From the NCBI RefSeq assembly GCF_000504285.1, contig NZ_KI632511.1:7918154-7982153 (forward strand): a stretch of 64,000 nucleotides of DNA, given 5' to 3'. The position numbers were made by a program, and so were the translations under genes. Positions 51,187 through 60,890 of this stretch are shown piece after piece; the stretch's first letter is position 1, and each line of letters opens with the position of its first letter. This DNA comes from Actinospica robiniae DSM 44927. GTDB lineage: Bacteria > Actinomycetota > Actinomycetes > Streptomycetales > Catenulisporaceae. Under the pieces are notes generated by a model. The model was not told where the DNA came from. It ran no database searches and worked only from the letters and a program-made list of their open reading frames with translations.

Positions 51187-52227
51187 TCAGCCGGCCGCGT
51201 CGGCCAGGCTCAGCGTGCGCCAGGGGCTGGCCGGGTCCTCGCACAGGATCCGGTGCACCTTGCGCAGCGGCCGGTAGTACTGCTTGCGCTCGGCGTCGCC
51301 GAAGTGCAGCAGCCGGCCCAGCAGATAGCCGGCGGAGAACTCGCGCCAGTCGCGGTAGCGCTCGGCGGCCAGGCTCCCGACCCGCAGCACCTCCTCGCGC
51401 GCCTCGTCCTGGTCGCAAAGGCGGGTCGCGGCGGCCCAGCGGGCCAGGTTCACCGCCCGGCCGTAGAACCAGGCGTCCCCGGGCGGGGGCGCGGCTCCGG
51501 CGGAGTCCGGGTCGGTGATCCCGTCCCGGCGCATCGCGGCCAGGTGCGCGGCGACGACGGCGGGATCTGCGGCCGGCTCCTGCTCCCGGGAGCGCTCGCC
51601 GAGCAGGTCCTCGAGCGCGGCCCGCCACTGGCCGGAGTCGGTGATCTGCCAGCCGTCGCGCAGCAGCCGCGCGTCGGCCAGGTAGTCGTTGTAGACCTCG
51701 CCGATCGCGTTCCAGGGCACCTCGTTCTGCACCGCCAGATGCGCCCCGCAGGCCAGCGCGGTGGCCAGCGGGCCGGTGCGCTCCCAGCTGTCCAGCGCGG
51801 TGAGCCGGTCGCCGTAGTCGCCCAGCGGGCGGATCTCGTCCGGGTGCTGGTCCACCCACGCGGCCAGCTTCTTCACCGGTATCCGGCCCTCGTGGTCCGT
51901 GCCCTGATTCACCACCAGCTGCCAGGTCAGCGGCCGGCAGCGGCGCAGCATCGAGCGCAGCGTCATGGCGTGGTAGACCAGGTACGGCCCCGGGTCCACG
52001 GTCTGATTGGGCGTCACCGCGAACACCCGGGTCGCCCCGCCCAGATCGCGCACCAGCCCGAGCGGCGCCTCCGGGTCGTTGATCGACTCGTCGGCCAGCC
52101 GGCGCGAGCCGAACACCAGCACGTGCGTGTCCGACAGCGCCCGCAGATAGCCGTCCAGATCTCCGCGGCGCAGCGCCTCGCGCAACCGCTGTTCCACCGT
52201 GGCGGACTCCGGTACCACCACTCCCAT
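51187..52227 (-). CDS. DUF1266 domain protein
   Basis: 346 residues. The C-terminal 170 residues fit DUF1266: AVNLARWAAATRLCDQDEAR (about 258), YRDWREFSAGYLLGRLLHFG (about 290), plus EVPWNAIGEVYNDYL earlier. The N-terminal half resembles the SseB-like or actinobacterial partner domain (LREALRRGDLDGYLRAL, VLVFGSRRLADES, AVTPNQTVDPG). Proteins of this kind appear near type VI or cell-envelope systems in other bacteria, but none is present here, so function is open. Divergent from the 6C RNA and the SPFH gene. Confidence 0.72.
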   Translation of the reverse strand: MGVVVPESATVEQRLREALRRGDLDGYLRALSDTHVLVFGSRRLADESINDPEAPLGLVRDLGGATRVFAVTPNQTVDPGPYLVYHAMTLRSMLRRCRPLTWQLVVNQGTDHEGRIPVKKLAAWVDQHPDEIRPLGDYGDRLTALDSWERTGPLATALACGAHLAVQNEVPWNAIGEVYNDYLADARLLRDGWQITDSGQWRAALEDLLGERSREQEPAADPAVVAAHLAAMRRDGITDPDSAGAAPPPGDAWFYGRAVNLARWAAATRLCDQDEAREEVLRVGSLAAERYRDWREFSAGYLLGRLLHFGDAERKQYYRPLRKVHRILCEDPASPWRTLSLADAAG

Positions 52228-52356
52228 CGACGCACCCCCGAAGCGATAAGCAAAAGCCCGGCCAGTCTAATCGAGACCTCTGACTAAGGACGGCGCCACC
52301 CGATCGTGCGTTCCCCTTCCCTCCGGGCTCCGGACGGGGTATGGTCATGCTCATTG

Positions 52357-52470
52357 AGGCGCGTTCCACTATCTCCCCCCCGTAGTGGAATGCAGACCTC
52401 CCACCGGTCCTCAGTGACCGTGTCCGGTGGCCCCGCGCTCCCCCCGTGGCGCGGGGCCACCCCCTTTTCC
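52357..52470 (+). ncRNA. 6C RNA
   Basis: Two hairpins whose loops are runs of cytosines, the defining feature of actinobacterial 6C RNA. Hairpin 1 has stem 52361-52371/52383-52393 (GCGTTCCACTA with its complement, one G-T pair) and a loop with seven C. Hairpin 2 has stem 52427-52437/52450-52460 (GTGGCCCCGCG) and a loop with six C, followed by CCCCCTTTTCC. The C-rich loops can pair with G-rich ribosome sites. Termini are approximate. Located 130 bp before the SPFH gene. Confidence 0.82.
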
Positions 52471-52598
52471 CGCGTCTTTCCTCCCACCACCGGCGAACGC
52501 CCCGCGTCCGCCGGTTACCTCCGGGCGCGGACGGCAGTAGGGTGACGCCAGCGGTCCCGGTGGGAGGGGCCTGACAAGGGACGAGGGGGCTGGGACGA

Positions 52599-53447
52599 AT
52601 GCCCGGTGTACGCAATGTGATCTCCACGCTCGACGCGCAGGGACGCGAGGTGATGGGCCCGGGGGTGCTGCTCTACCACTACGCGGATCCCAACATCCTC
52701 AACGGTTCGCTGATCACGGTCGAGTCCAACCACTTCTGTGTGCTCAAGTCGCGCGGCGCCATCCTCAACGTCTACGACACCGGCCAGTTCCAGCTCGAGA
52801 CGCCGGACCGGCCGCTGTTCGGGTCCATGCAGCGCTCGTTCTACGGCGGCCAGTCGCCGTGGCAGTACGAGGTCATCTACATCAACCGGGCCAAGAGTGT
52901 GATCAAGTGCCGCGGCACGGCGCTCTCGCGCGAGATGGCCGAGCTCTCCTACGAGGTCGACTACTACATCCACGTGGAGACCAAGGAGGACGCGCTCAAG
53001 CTGGTCCAGCACATGCCGGTGGCCGGCCACTCGGTCAACGCGGCCGAGATCAACGACTACGCCGCGCCGGTGGTCGAGCAAGCGGTCAACCAGATCGTCC
53101 AGGTCACCCCGCTCGAGCAGGTCAACGAGAAGATCCACGAGATCAGCGAGCTGGTCTCCGGGCACCTGCAGGCGTTCCTCGCGGTGTACGGGATCACCCT
53201 CAACGACGTCAAGGTGCTGATCGCGCCGCGGGACGAGCGGATGCGCGAGCTGCTCTCGCTGCGCGCCTTCGGCATGACCGAGCAGGAGGCCATGCGCGCC
53301 TACCTCGCGCTCAAGCTGGCCGACCGCGGCCTGGCCGTGGCCGTCAACGCGCTGCTCGGCGAGCCGCTGCAGGTCGCCCTGCTGCCGGCCGGCCTCTACG
53401 GCGACATCACCCAGCTGGGCTTGGGCAACGCGAACGGCAGGCAATGA
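52599..53447 (+). CDS. SPFH (band-7/stomatin-like) domain protein
   Basis: 282 residues. The band-7 fold is seen in GVLLYHYADPNILNGSLITV, LYDTGQ-like NVYDTGQFQLETPD (about 58) and the helical tail EQAVNQIVQVTPLEQVNEKI, where SPFH proteins oligomerise. No N-terminal membrane helix, so it may be a peripheral ring protein, related to the virion-core-like branch. Its stop overlaps the start of the next gene by four bases, so the two products are made together. Expression may involve the 6C RNA just upstream. Confidence 0.82.
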   Translation: MPGVRNVISTLDAQGREVMGPGVLLYHYADPNILNGSLITVESNHFCVLKSRGAILNVYDTGQFQLETPDRPLFGSMQRSFYGGQSPWQYEVIYINRAKSVIKCRGTALSREMAELSYEVDYYIHVETKEDALKLVQHMPVAGHSVNAAEINDYAAPVVEQAVNQIVQVTPLEQVNEKIHEISELVSGHLQAFLAVYGITLNDVKVLIAPRDERMRELLSLRAFGMTEQEAMRAYLALKLADRGLAVAVNALLGEPLQVALLPAGLYGDITQLGLGNANGRQ

Positions 53448-53953
53448 CCCAAGGCGCCTTCGAGCCGCTGCTCGGCGTCGACCGGTACACCGACGCCGGG
53501 CGGCTGCGGGCGGACGACCTTGCCGTGCGCTCGTGGGCGGCCGAGCAGCTGGCCCGGGCGGCCCAGCGGATCGGGGAGGCGGTGGTGGACTACCAGCGCG
53601 TCATCCTGCCGCCCTCCACCCGCGAACAGCCCTTCCCGCCGCCCGAGCTGAAGCTGCCGATGGACACCGGCCGGCGGTGCCAGCAGCGGTACACGGCGGC
53701 CGCGGACCGGCTGCGCAACGCGCCCTTCCCGCCGGACCCGAAGAAGGCCTGGAAACGGCTGCGCGGGCCGGGATCGGCGCAACTGCTCGAACTCGACCGG
53801 GTGCTGCACAGCCAGGCGGAGTACGCGGCCGCGGTGGTGGCCGGCGTGACCGCGCCGACGCTGCGGGACCTGGCCGTCGCCGAGGCCGAGAGCGCGCTCG
53901 CGGAGCTGAACGGCACCCTGGACGAGCGGCTGAGCTACCTCAGCGGACTGTGA
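53444..53953 (+). CDS. Helical protein translationally coupled to the SPFH gene
   Basis: 169 residues. The ATG overlaps the SPFH stop (ATGA). The sequence is mostly helical: RSWAAEQLARAAQRIGEAVV, a Pro-rich turn (PPSTREQPFPPPELKLP, about 55), then QRYTAAADRLRNAPFP and a C-terminal AEAESALAELNGTLDERLS. No known domain. The obligate coupling suggests it is a partner of the SPFH ring, perhaps an adaptor. Confidence 0.65.
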   Translation: MTQGAFEPLLGVDRYTDAGRLRADDLAVRSWAAEQLARAAQRIGEAVVDYQRVILPPSTREQPFPPPELKLPMDTGRRCQQRYTAAADRLRNAPFPPDPKKAWKRLRGPGSAQLLELDRVLHSQAEYAAAVVAGVTAPTLRDLAVAEAESALAELNGTLDERLSYLSGL

Positions 53954-53965
53954 CGCCGAAGCACT

Positions 53966-53998
53966 GACGGGCCGTCCGATCCCGGTCGACGGTCCGTC
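53966..53998 (+). terminator. Hairpin after the SPFH operon
   Basis: GACGGGCCGTC and GACGGTCCGTC form an 11-bp stem (one G-T pair) around an 11-base loop, 13 bp past the stop. Low-complexity CCGGAACCGGAGCC repeats follow to 54040. Confidence 0.5.
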
Positions 53999-54047
53999 AG
54001 CCGAAGCCGAAGCCGGAACCGGAACCGGAGCCGGAGCCGGCGCAGCG

Positions 54048-54776
54048 TCAGCCGACCAGGCGCAGCACGGCCTCGAGTCCGCGCTCCCCGGTCTTGGGCT
54101 CGGACGGGAGCAGGTAGGCGCGCAGGTTCGCACTCACCGCGCCGCCGTCGCGCGGGGCGTTGTCGCCGACCATCAGGGTGCGGCGGGGGTCGGCGCCGAG
54201 GTCGGCGCAGGCCTTGAGGAACATCCGCGGGTCCGGCTTCTCCAAGCCGAGCTCGTAGGAGAGCGCGTACGCCGCGACATAGTCGGCCAGCCCGTTCTCG
54301 GCGAGGATCTCGCGCAGGTCGAACGGGATGTCGCTGACGATGCCGACCGGCACGCCGCGGGCGGCGAGTTCGCGCAGCACCGGGGCGGTGTCCGAGTAGG
54401 GGTACCAGCTCTCGCCGGGCAGCACCTGCTCGTAGGCGAGCTCGGTGACGCCCTCGAGCGCGGGCACTTCGCCGAACCAGGCCAAGGTGGCCGCGTGGTG
54501 CCGCTCTGCCGAGGTGTCCCGGCCGACCTGCGCCTCGAGCACGTGCGGCAGCGTCGCGGCCTCGCGCACCTGCGCGGCCACCGCGGCGGCCTCGAGCGTG
54601 CCCGGGTCGCGCCCGGCCCGCTCCCAGACCCGGGTGAGGAAGCGCTCGGTCGGCAGCATCCGGAACAAGGTGTTGGCGAAGTCGAACAGCACGGCCTCTA
54701 TCGGCGGCACCGGCCCGGCCAGGTCGTCGTCCGAGGTCGGGAAGGCGGTCGGCAAGCTGTACAGGTGGGCGCTCAT
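54048..54776 (-). CDS. HAD family hydrolase
   Basis: 242 residues from the ATG at 54776, with GAAGGA about eight bases upstream. HAD motifs: motif I AVLFDFANTLF (about 29; the usual second Asp is Asn/Ala-shifted, so DFAN replaces DxDGT), motif II GIVSDIPFD (about 145), motif III KPDPRMFLKA (about 180) and motif IV LMVGDNAPRDGGAV (about 202). Altered motif I still keeps the nucleophile Asp but lacks the general-acid Asp at +2, which would slow phosphatase activity. Dehalogenase-like or carrier functions are possible. Confidence 0.78.
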   Translation of the reverse strand: MSAHLYSLPTAFPTSDDDLAGPVPPIEAVLFDFANTLFRMLPTERFLTRVWERAGRDPGTLEAAAVAAQVREAATLPHVLEAQVGRDTSAERHHAATLAWFGEVPALEGVTELAYEQVLPGESWYPYSDTAPVLRELAARGVPVGIVSDIPFDLREILAENGLADYVAAYALSYELGLEKPDPRMFLKACADLGADPRRTLMVGDNAPRDGGAVSANLRAYLLPSEPKTGERGLEAVLRLVG

Positions 54777-54978
54777 GAACCGCATCCTTCCACGCCGAGG
54801 TGAACGCTCCGGGCTCGCCGCCGCCCGGGCGCCCCGGGGCAGAGCCCGCGGTGATCTAGCCCACACCGACGGTCGCCGTGGTCACGGACGGTAGGCGGGT
54901 GCGGTTAACCTGGATGGCGTATACCCGGGCGCCCCAGTGCGGCCCGAAGGGATCCTGCGCCCGAGGGGAGTGCGAGCC

Positions 54979-55275
54979 ATGCGCCAACCGCTGGCGGAAG
55001 TATGGGAGCGGTTCGGTCCGCGGCTGCCCGAGCTGGCCTTCGAGCCGGGCCTGGCCGCGGCGGTGGACCAGCACGCGGCCGCGGTGCGCGACGTGCTCGG
55101 CGGGGCCGAGGCCTTCCCGCACACCCTCGGCGACTACATCCTCGGCTTCCTCGAGGCGCTCGAGGAGTCCGACTGGCGCGAGCACGCCGGCTACGACTTC
55201 GCCAGCCTGCGGCTGACCGCGGTGTCCTGGCTGATCCGCGAGCACCGCATCTCGCTCCGCTCCAACCCGCTCTGA
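54979..55275 (+). CDS. Small conserved-type protein, 98 residues
   Basis: ATG after GAGGGGAG at seven to eight bases. The protein starts [20 protein letters not shown] and contains a helix-rich body with [20 protein letters not shown] and a C-terminus rich in Arg/Ser. It resembles the small actinobacterial proteins sometimes annotated DUF6401, but I am not certain. Cytoplasmic. It precedes the two Cys/His proteins on the same strand by 90 bp. Confidence 0.55.
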   Translation: MRQPLAEVWERFGPRLPELAFEPGLAAAVDQHAAAVRDVLGGAEAFPHTLGDYILGFLEALEESDWREHAGYDFASLRLTAVSWLIREHRISLRSNPL

Positions 55276-55366
55276 CCTGCGGGTTCATCGCTGAGCCTGC
55301 AAGCTCGCCGGTACCGGCCTAGGGTGATTGAACGGCCTTCATCCGTACCACGAGGAAGGGCTCACC

Positions 55367-55891
55367 ATGGACGGTTTCGCGGCGAGGAACGACGCGACGA
55401 CGCTGGCCCGGGGCGGCTTCTCGGCCAGGCCCAAGACCACGGCCAAGCCCCGGCACAAGAACGACCGCTCTTGGTTGAACACGCACGCGCTCGAGGCGCG
55501 GCGCACCGGCAAGGCCAAGGACGAGCTGCTCGAGAACGAGAACCCGCCCCGCGAGGCGATGGACCAGCGGGTGCCCGAGGTGCCCAAGCACGAGAGCGAG
55601 CCGCAGGCCCGCGAGCGGGTGCGCCGCGACATCGGCAGCCACGTCCTGGTCTACGAGCTCGGCGCCCCGGACAACCCCGACGACGTCTCCGAGGTGTTCA
55701 GCGACGTCCGCGGGATCAACATGCACTGGGCGGCCCGCTGCGTGACCCACGACCAGACCCGCTACTTCGCCGAGCACCGGCGGGCGCTGCAGGCGGTGAA
55801 GACCTCGCACACCTGGTGCCCCGGCTGCGCCGCCGCGGTGGCCGCCAACCGCCGGATCCACAAGTCCCGTCCGCGGCGCCGGCTGGCCTGA
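55367..55891 (+). CDS. Cys/His-motif protein A
   Basis: 174 residues; ATG after GAAGGGCTCACC. The N-terminal half is basic and disordered, with many Lys/Arg/Glu. The C-terminal half carries a Cys-x-Thr-His motif (RCVTHDQTRYFAEHRRALQ, about 125) followed 20 residues later by TWCPGCAAAVAANRR, a candidate zinc site of C-H plus C-x2-C. The same signature occurs in the next gene, so the two are likely related. No named family. The gene pair ends close to the phosphoribosyltransferase. Confidence 0.6.
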   Translation: MDGFAARNDATTLARGGFSARPKTTAKPRHKNDRSWLNTHALEARRTGKAKDELLENENPPREAMDQRVPEVPKHESEPQARERVRRDIGSHVLVYELGAPDNPDDVSEVFSDVRGINMHWAARCVTHDQTRYFAEHRRALQAVKTSHTWCPGCAAAVAANRRIHKSRPRRRLA

Positions 55892-55927
55892 GAGCCGCCC
55901 GCGCGCGAGCAGAGCAGGGAGAGGCGG

Positions 55928-56455
55928 ATGAGGCAGAACGCGAAGAAGGAGGTCGAGCGGGCCGAGATCGCCTTGCAGCGCGTGCGCGCCAAGGCGGCGG
56001 CGCTGCTCGCTCCGGAGCTGCCGAAGCAGAGCACGTACGTCTACCGGATTCTGCGGCACCGCGACTCCGGGGTCCGGGTGCGGGTGCTCGACACCCAGGC
56101 GCCGGACGCGCCGGCGGGCCTGTTCGACCTGCCGCTGCGCTTCGTGGTCGAGTGCGAGACGCACGGCGGCCCGCCGCAGTCCTACGCGACCCCGGGAGCC
56201 GCGATGGGCGCCGCCCGCCGCTCGTACGAGTGGTGTGGGGGCTGCGCCCAGGTGATGGGCCCGCGCCCGGCCGAGGGCAGCCGCCCGCGCTCCCACGCCG
56301 AGCGCCGCCGCCGGATGCGCGGCCAGCCGCACGGCGCCGCCCACGGGCCGGAGCACGGCTCCGGCCACGGCCTGCACCTGCCGGATCTGCACCGGCCCGG
56401 TCACGGCGGCCACGAGCGGGCGCGGGACGACCGGGCGGACGACGGCAAAGAGTGA
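55928..56455 (+). CDS. Cys/His-motif protein B
   Basis: 175 residues; 36 bp after protein A. It opens with a helical basic part (MRQNAKKEVERAEIALQRVR), then a strand-rich part with YVYRILRHRDSGVRV. The shared motif is VECETHGGPPQSYATPGAAM followed by EWCGGCAQVMGPRP, again Cys-x-Thr-His and Cys-x2-Cys. The tail is rich in His, Gly, Arg and Asp (HGPEHGSGHGLHLPDLHRPG), which could bind metal. Probably a paralogue of protein A that arose by duplication and diverged. Function unknown. Confidence 0.6.
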   Translation: MRQNAKKEVERAEIALQRVRAKAAALLAPELPKQSTYVYRILRHRDSGVRVRVLDTQAPDAPAGLFDLPLRFVVECETHGGPPQSYATPGAAMGAARRSYEWCGGCAQVMGPRPAEGSRPRSHAERRRRMRGQPHGAAHGPEHGSGHGLHLPDLHRPGHGGHERARDDRADDGKE

Positions 56456-56530
56456 AACCCCCGTTCCCGAAGTCCGCCGAGGACGACAAGGAGTGGACAC
56501 CCCGACCAGGCTCGCGCGCGGTTCGGATGC

Positions 56531-56540
56531 GAGAATTCTC
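56531..56540. promoter_or_regulatory. GAGAATTCTC palindrome before the phosphoribosyltransferase
   Basis: A perfect 10-bp palindrome three bases before the ATG at 56544. It could be an operator or simply chance; no ribosome site is seen in this stretch. Confidence 0.25.
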
Positions 56541-56543
56541 AGC

Positions 56544-57041
56544 ATGAGCGAGGCGCGCGAGATTCTCACCTGGGACACGTTCGGACAGGCGGGCCGGGAG
56601 CTCGCCCGCATGATCGCCGCGGACGGCTACCGGCCCGACGTGATCGTGTCCGTCGCCCGCGGCGGGGTGTTCGTGGCGGGGCTGCTCGCCTACGCCTTGG
56701 ACTGCAAGAACATGAACCTGGTCAACGTCGAGTTCTACACCGGCGTCGGCACCACCCTGCCGATGCCGGTGATGCTCGCGCCGGTGCCGGACGTGGTCGA
56801 CTTCTCCAACAAGCGCGTGCTGATCGCGGACGACGTGGCCGACTCGGGCAAGACGCTCAGGCTGATCTACGACTTCTGCCGGGACACCGTGGCCGAGGTG
56901 CGCTCCGCGGTGATCTACCAGAAGCCGAGCTCCTCGGTGCGCTGCGAGTACGTCTGGAAGCACACCGCGGAGTGGATCAACTTCCCGTGGAGCGACCAGC
57001 CGCCCGTGGTCGGCCGGACCGGCCAGGTGCTCGACGCCTGA
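56544..57041 (+). CDS. Phosphoribosyltransferase family protein
   Basis: 165 residues. The PRPP-binding motif is VLIADDVADSGKTLRL (about 92-107), with the two acidic residues and the Thr/Gly turn. A second basic loop appears in RGGVFVAGLLAYAL (about 40). This resembles the hypoxanthine/xanthine-guanine type and the actinobacterial proteins annotated phosphoribosyltransferase. It would attach a ribose-5-phosphate to a purine base or analogue in the cytoplasm. GTG 56493 is an alternative start. Convergent with the ABC-F gene. Confidence 0.85.
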   Translation: MSEAREILTWDTFGQAGRELARMIAADGYRPDVIVSVARGGVFVAGLLAYALDCKNMNLVNVEFYTGVGTTLPMPVMLAPVPDVVDFSNKRVLIADDVADSGKTLRLIYDFCRDTVAEVRSAVIYQKPSSSVRCEYVWKHTAEWINFPWSDQPPVVGRTGQVLDA

Positions 57042-57068
57042 CGGGCTCCGCGCCCGCCCGCCGAGCCC

Positions 57069-58706
<1,638 letters not shown>

Positions 58707-59382
58707 GACGTCGCAGTATGTCGCCTCGACGGCGCCCCTGTCATCCGGTTATGAACCGGCCCGCCCCGCGGCAACAGGACGGGCCGGCAACGCAGTGCGG
58801 TGCACGGGATCACTGCATAAGGAGAAGTCGCGTGCCCGCACTGCGGCAGATGATACGCGGAGGCCGTCAGCGCACTCCAGCAGCGTCCGCTCCTTATCCG
58901 CGCGGGTGTGTACGAGCCGTGACTCGCTGTTCTCGACTGAGAGGAGCCTGAGTTCCTTAAGGTAGCTCTCCGTGGCGGTGGTACGGGTGCTGAGCTGCGC
59001 CTCGCCTGCTACCTCGACGAGCGTGGCGGCAAGGCCTGAATGGTTGTCGAAACCTGATGAAGACGGCTGATAAGCCGACTCCAGATATTCCGCGCCCGCT
59101 CGGAATTCCGCACTGAACCGGTCAGGTGACTCAGTGTTCTGAGAACTCCGGTAGAGCGCTATCCCGGGCGGGGCTCCTCGTCAGCGGCATGCGCCGGTGG
59201 CTGATCTCGCGAGGGCGCGGTGGCCGATGCTGTTCACAAGACGCTCACCTATATCGGTGATCGAAGATACTTCTCGCGGTGAGACTCACCTGCGTCGGTG
59301 AACGCCGACTCGACGCTGTCCCGCGGCAACGGGGCCCCGTCGATCAAGTCACGCACGGTAGCTGTATTTAAGGAGAAGTCGC
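58707..59382. other. 676-bp intergenic region with probable PHO boxes
   Basis: The first 250 bp contain no clear gene; a 38-codon frame from GTG 58832 follows a GGAGAAGTCGC ribosome-site block but has no recognisable content. The last 150 bp hold the PhoP-like repeats described separately and the ribosome site AAGGAG of the PstS-like gene. Confidence 0.5.
59232..59303 (+). promoter_or_regulatory. Candidate PHO boxes before the PstS-like gene
   Basis: GTTCACAAGAC and GCTCACCTATA (59232-59253) are adjacent 11-base units with the GTTCACC-type core bound by streptomycete PhoP. A second cluster contains ACTCACCTGCG (59284-59294) and GTTCACC on the minus strand (59303-59297). The repeats lie 80-150 bp before a PstS-like gene, which matches known pstS promoters. 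Confidence 0.6.
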
Positions 59383-60534
59383 GTGCGCGCTCTTCGTTCG
59401 ATCGTCCTTGCGGGAGTGGCCGTCGCCGCTCTCGCGGTGGGCACCGGTGCGGCCCTGGCCGACCCGTCCAGCACCCCGCCGGTGACGGCCATCGTCGCGA
59501 CCGGGTCGGACACCATCCAGTACCTGGCCGACCAGTGGTCCACCGACTACAACGCCACCAGCCCCGCCAACCCGTTCTACAGCTGGGACGCGGTCAACCC
59601 GTCCACCGGCCTGCCGGGCGACACGATCTCGGCCAAGAACGACGCGTCCTGCTCGATCACCCGCCCGAACGGCTCCGGCGCCGGCGTCGCGCAGCTGGAG
59701 CTCAAGAAGCAGAACGCGGCCAAGACCGAGTACTGCGTCGACCTGGCCCGCATGTCCCGCAACATCAAGACCTCGGACGGCTCGGGCATCGCGTCCGTCC
59801 TGTTCGCCAAGGACCTGATCACCTACTCGATCTACAACGGCGGCAACGGCGTCACGAACCTCACCGACGCGCAGCTGACGGCGGTCTTCTCCTGCGACGC
59901 CAAGCTGCTCAACGCGTCGAACCCGAACGCGCCGGTGACCTGGAAGGAAGTCGGCGGCACCAGCACCGACGCGATCATCCCGGTCCTGCCGCAGGCCAGC
60001 TCCGGCACCCGGCAGCAGTGGCTCGCCGACATCGCCGTCACGACCCCGGGCACCTGCGTGGTCAACGGTGCCAACGCCTCCGGCGCGGCGATCGAGGAGA
60101 ACGAGGGCACCAACGACGAATTCACCGCGACGGGCGACCCGACCGGCTACAAGGACGTGCTGTTCCCGTTCTCGGGCGGCAGCTTCGTCTGCCAGGCCTA
60201 CACCGCCAAGTGCCCCAACACCACCGGCAGCCTGGTGCTCGAGAACATCGACGGCAAGGCCCCGCTGACCGCGGCCCACGTCATCAACGTGAGCGGTCTG
60301 ACGGCCTTCCCGTCGACCTACATCCGCAGCCTGTTCCTCACCTCGCTCAACGCCGGTACCGCTGCGGCGCCGGCCATCCCGACCAGCCCGATCAACCTGC
60401 GCTCGTTCCTGGGCAACGGCGACAAGAGCGGCTGGATCTGCGGTGCGAACGGCACCAGCACCGCCGCGGCGACGGACATCACCAACTACGGCTTCGCCGT
60501 CGCCTCCAACTGCGGCACGCTGACCGGCCAGTGA
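59383..60534 (+). CDS. Secreted PstS-like substrate-binding protein
   Basis: 383 residues from a GTG with AAGGAG at nine bases. A Sec signal peptide (SIVLAGVAVAALAVGTGAAL, cleaved near ALA-DP) leads into a PBP-like domain: VTAIVATGSDTIQYLADQWS (about 36), SITRPNGSGAGVAQL (about 87), VDLARMSRNIK and LPQASSGTRQQWLADI (about 204). The pattern of Ser/Gly/Thr loops matches phosphate-binding proteins, but the lipobox of classical PstS is missing, so it is released or wall-associated. Preceded by probable PHO boxes, it likely answers phosphate limitation. No Pst permease gene follows. Confidence 0.8.
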   Translation: MRALRSIVLAGVAVAALAVGTGAALADPSSTPPVTAIVATGSDTIQYLADQWSTDYNATSPANPFYSWDAVNPSTGLPGDTISAKNDASCSITRPNGSGAGVAQLELKKQNAAKTEYCVDLARMSRNIKTSDGSGIASVLFAKDLITYSIYNGGNGVTNLTDAQLTAVFSCDAKLLNASNPNAPVTWKEVGGTSTDAIIPVLPQASSGTRQQWLADIAVTTPGTCVVNGANASGAAIEENEGTNDEFTATGDPTGYKDVLFPFSGGSFVCQAYTAKCPNTTGSLVLENIDGKAPLTAAHVINVSGLTAFPSTYIRSLFLTSLNAGTAAAPAIPTSPINLRSFLGNGDKSGWICGANGTSTAAATDITNYGFAVASNCGTLTGQ

Positions 60535-60890
60535 GCACGACGGCGCCCTGCTGACCGAGGGCGCCGGCTGACGAGCCCAGAGGTCCCGGTGCGCGCCGAG
60601 CGCGCCGGGACCGGGCCTCCGCCGAGCCCGCGGCAACGGGCCCGGCGCCACGGAGGCGAAGCACGGAACGCTGCGTCCACGGAGAAGTCGCGTGCACATC
60701 TCAGGGGCGTGCTCGCCGTCGATCAGGGGATCGCGAAGGTCCTCCACCGCCGTCCCGCCCCGCCCACAGCCCACGCACCCCCGCACCCCCGCACCCACCC
60801 GCCGTCTTCCGGTGTTTTCGCGGACACCGGAACCCCGGGCCGGGGCGCCGCCCCGGCCGACGAGAACTCATGCAAGGAGAACCGACCGAC
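60535..60890. other. 356-bp intergenic region
   Basis: A copy of GGAGAAGTCGCGTGC at 60681-60695, identical to the block at the start of the PstS-like gene, occurs here with no gene attached. A C/A-rich run of CCCGCACC-type units follows (60755-60800). The real start of the next gene has its own AAGGAG. Confidence 0.5.

Larger units (their letters stand above)
58821..60695 (+). repeat. GGAGAAGTCGCGTGC block present three times
   Basis: Exact copies at 58821-58835, 59372-59386 and 60681-60695. The middle copy is the ribosome site and GTG start of the PstS-like gene. The first is also preceded by TAA, matching 18 bases of the middle copy. The other two have no recognisable gene attached and may be remnants of duplicated gene starts. 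Confidence 0.75.

Noticed and set aside
60692-60890. Gene starting at the third GGAGAAGTCGCGTGC block
   Set aside because: The frame from this GTG runs through Pro/Arg-rich low-complexity sequence and overlaps the real start of the next gene.
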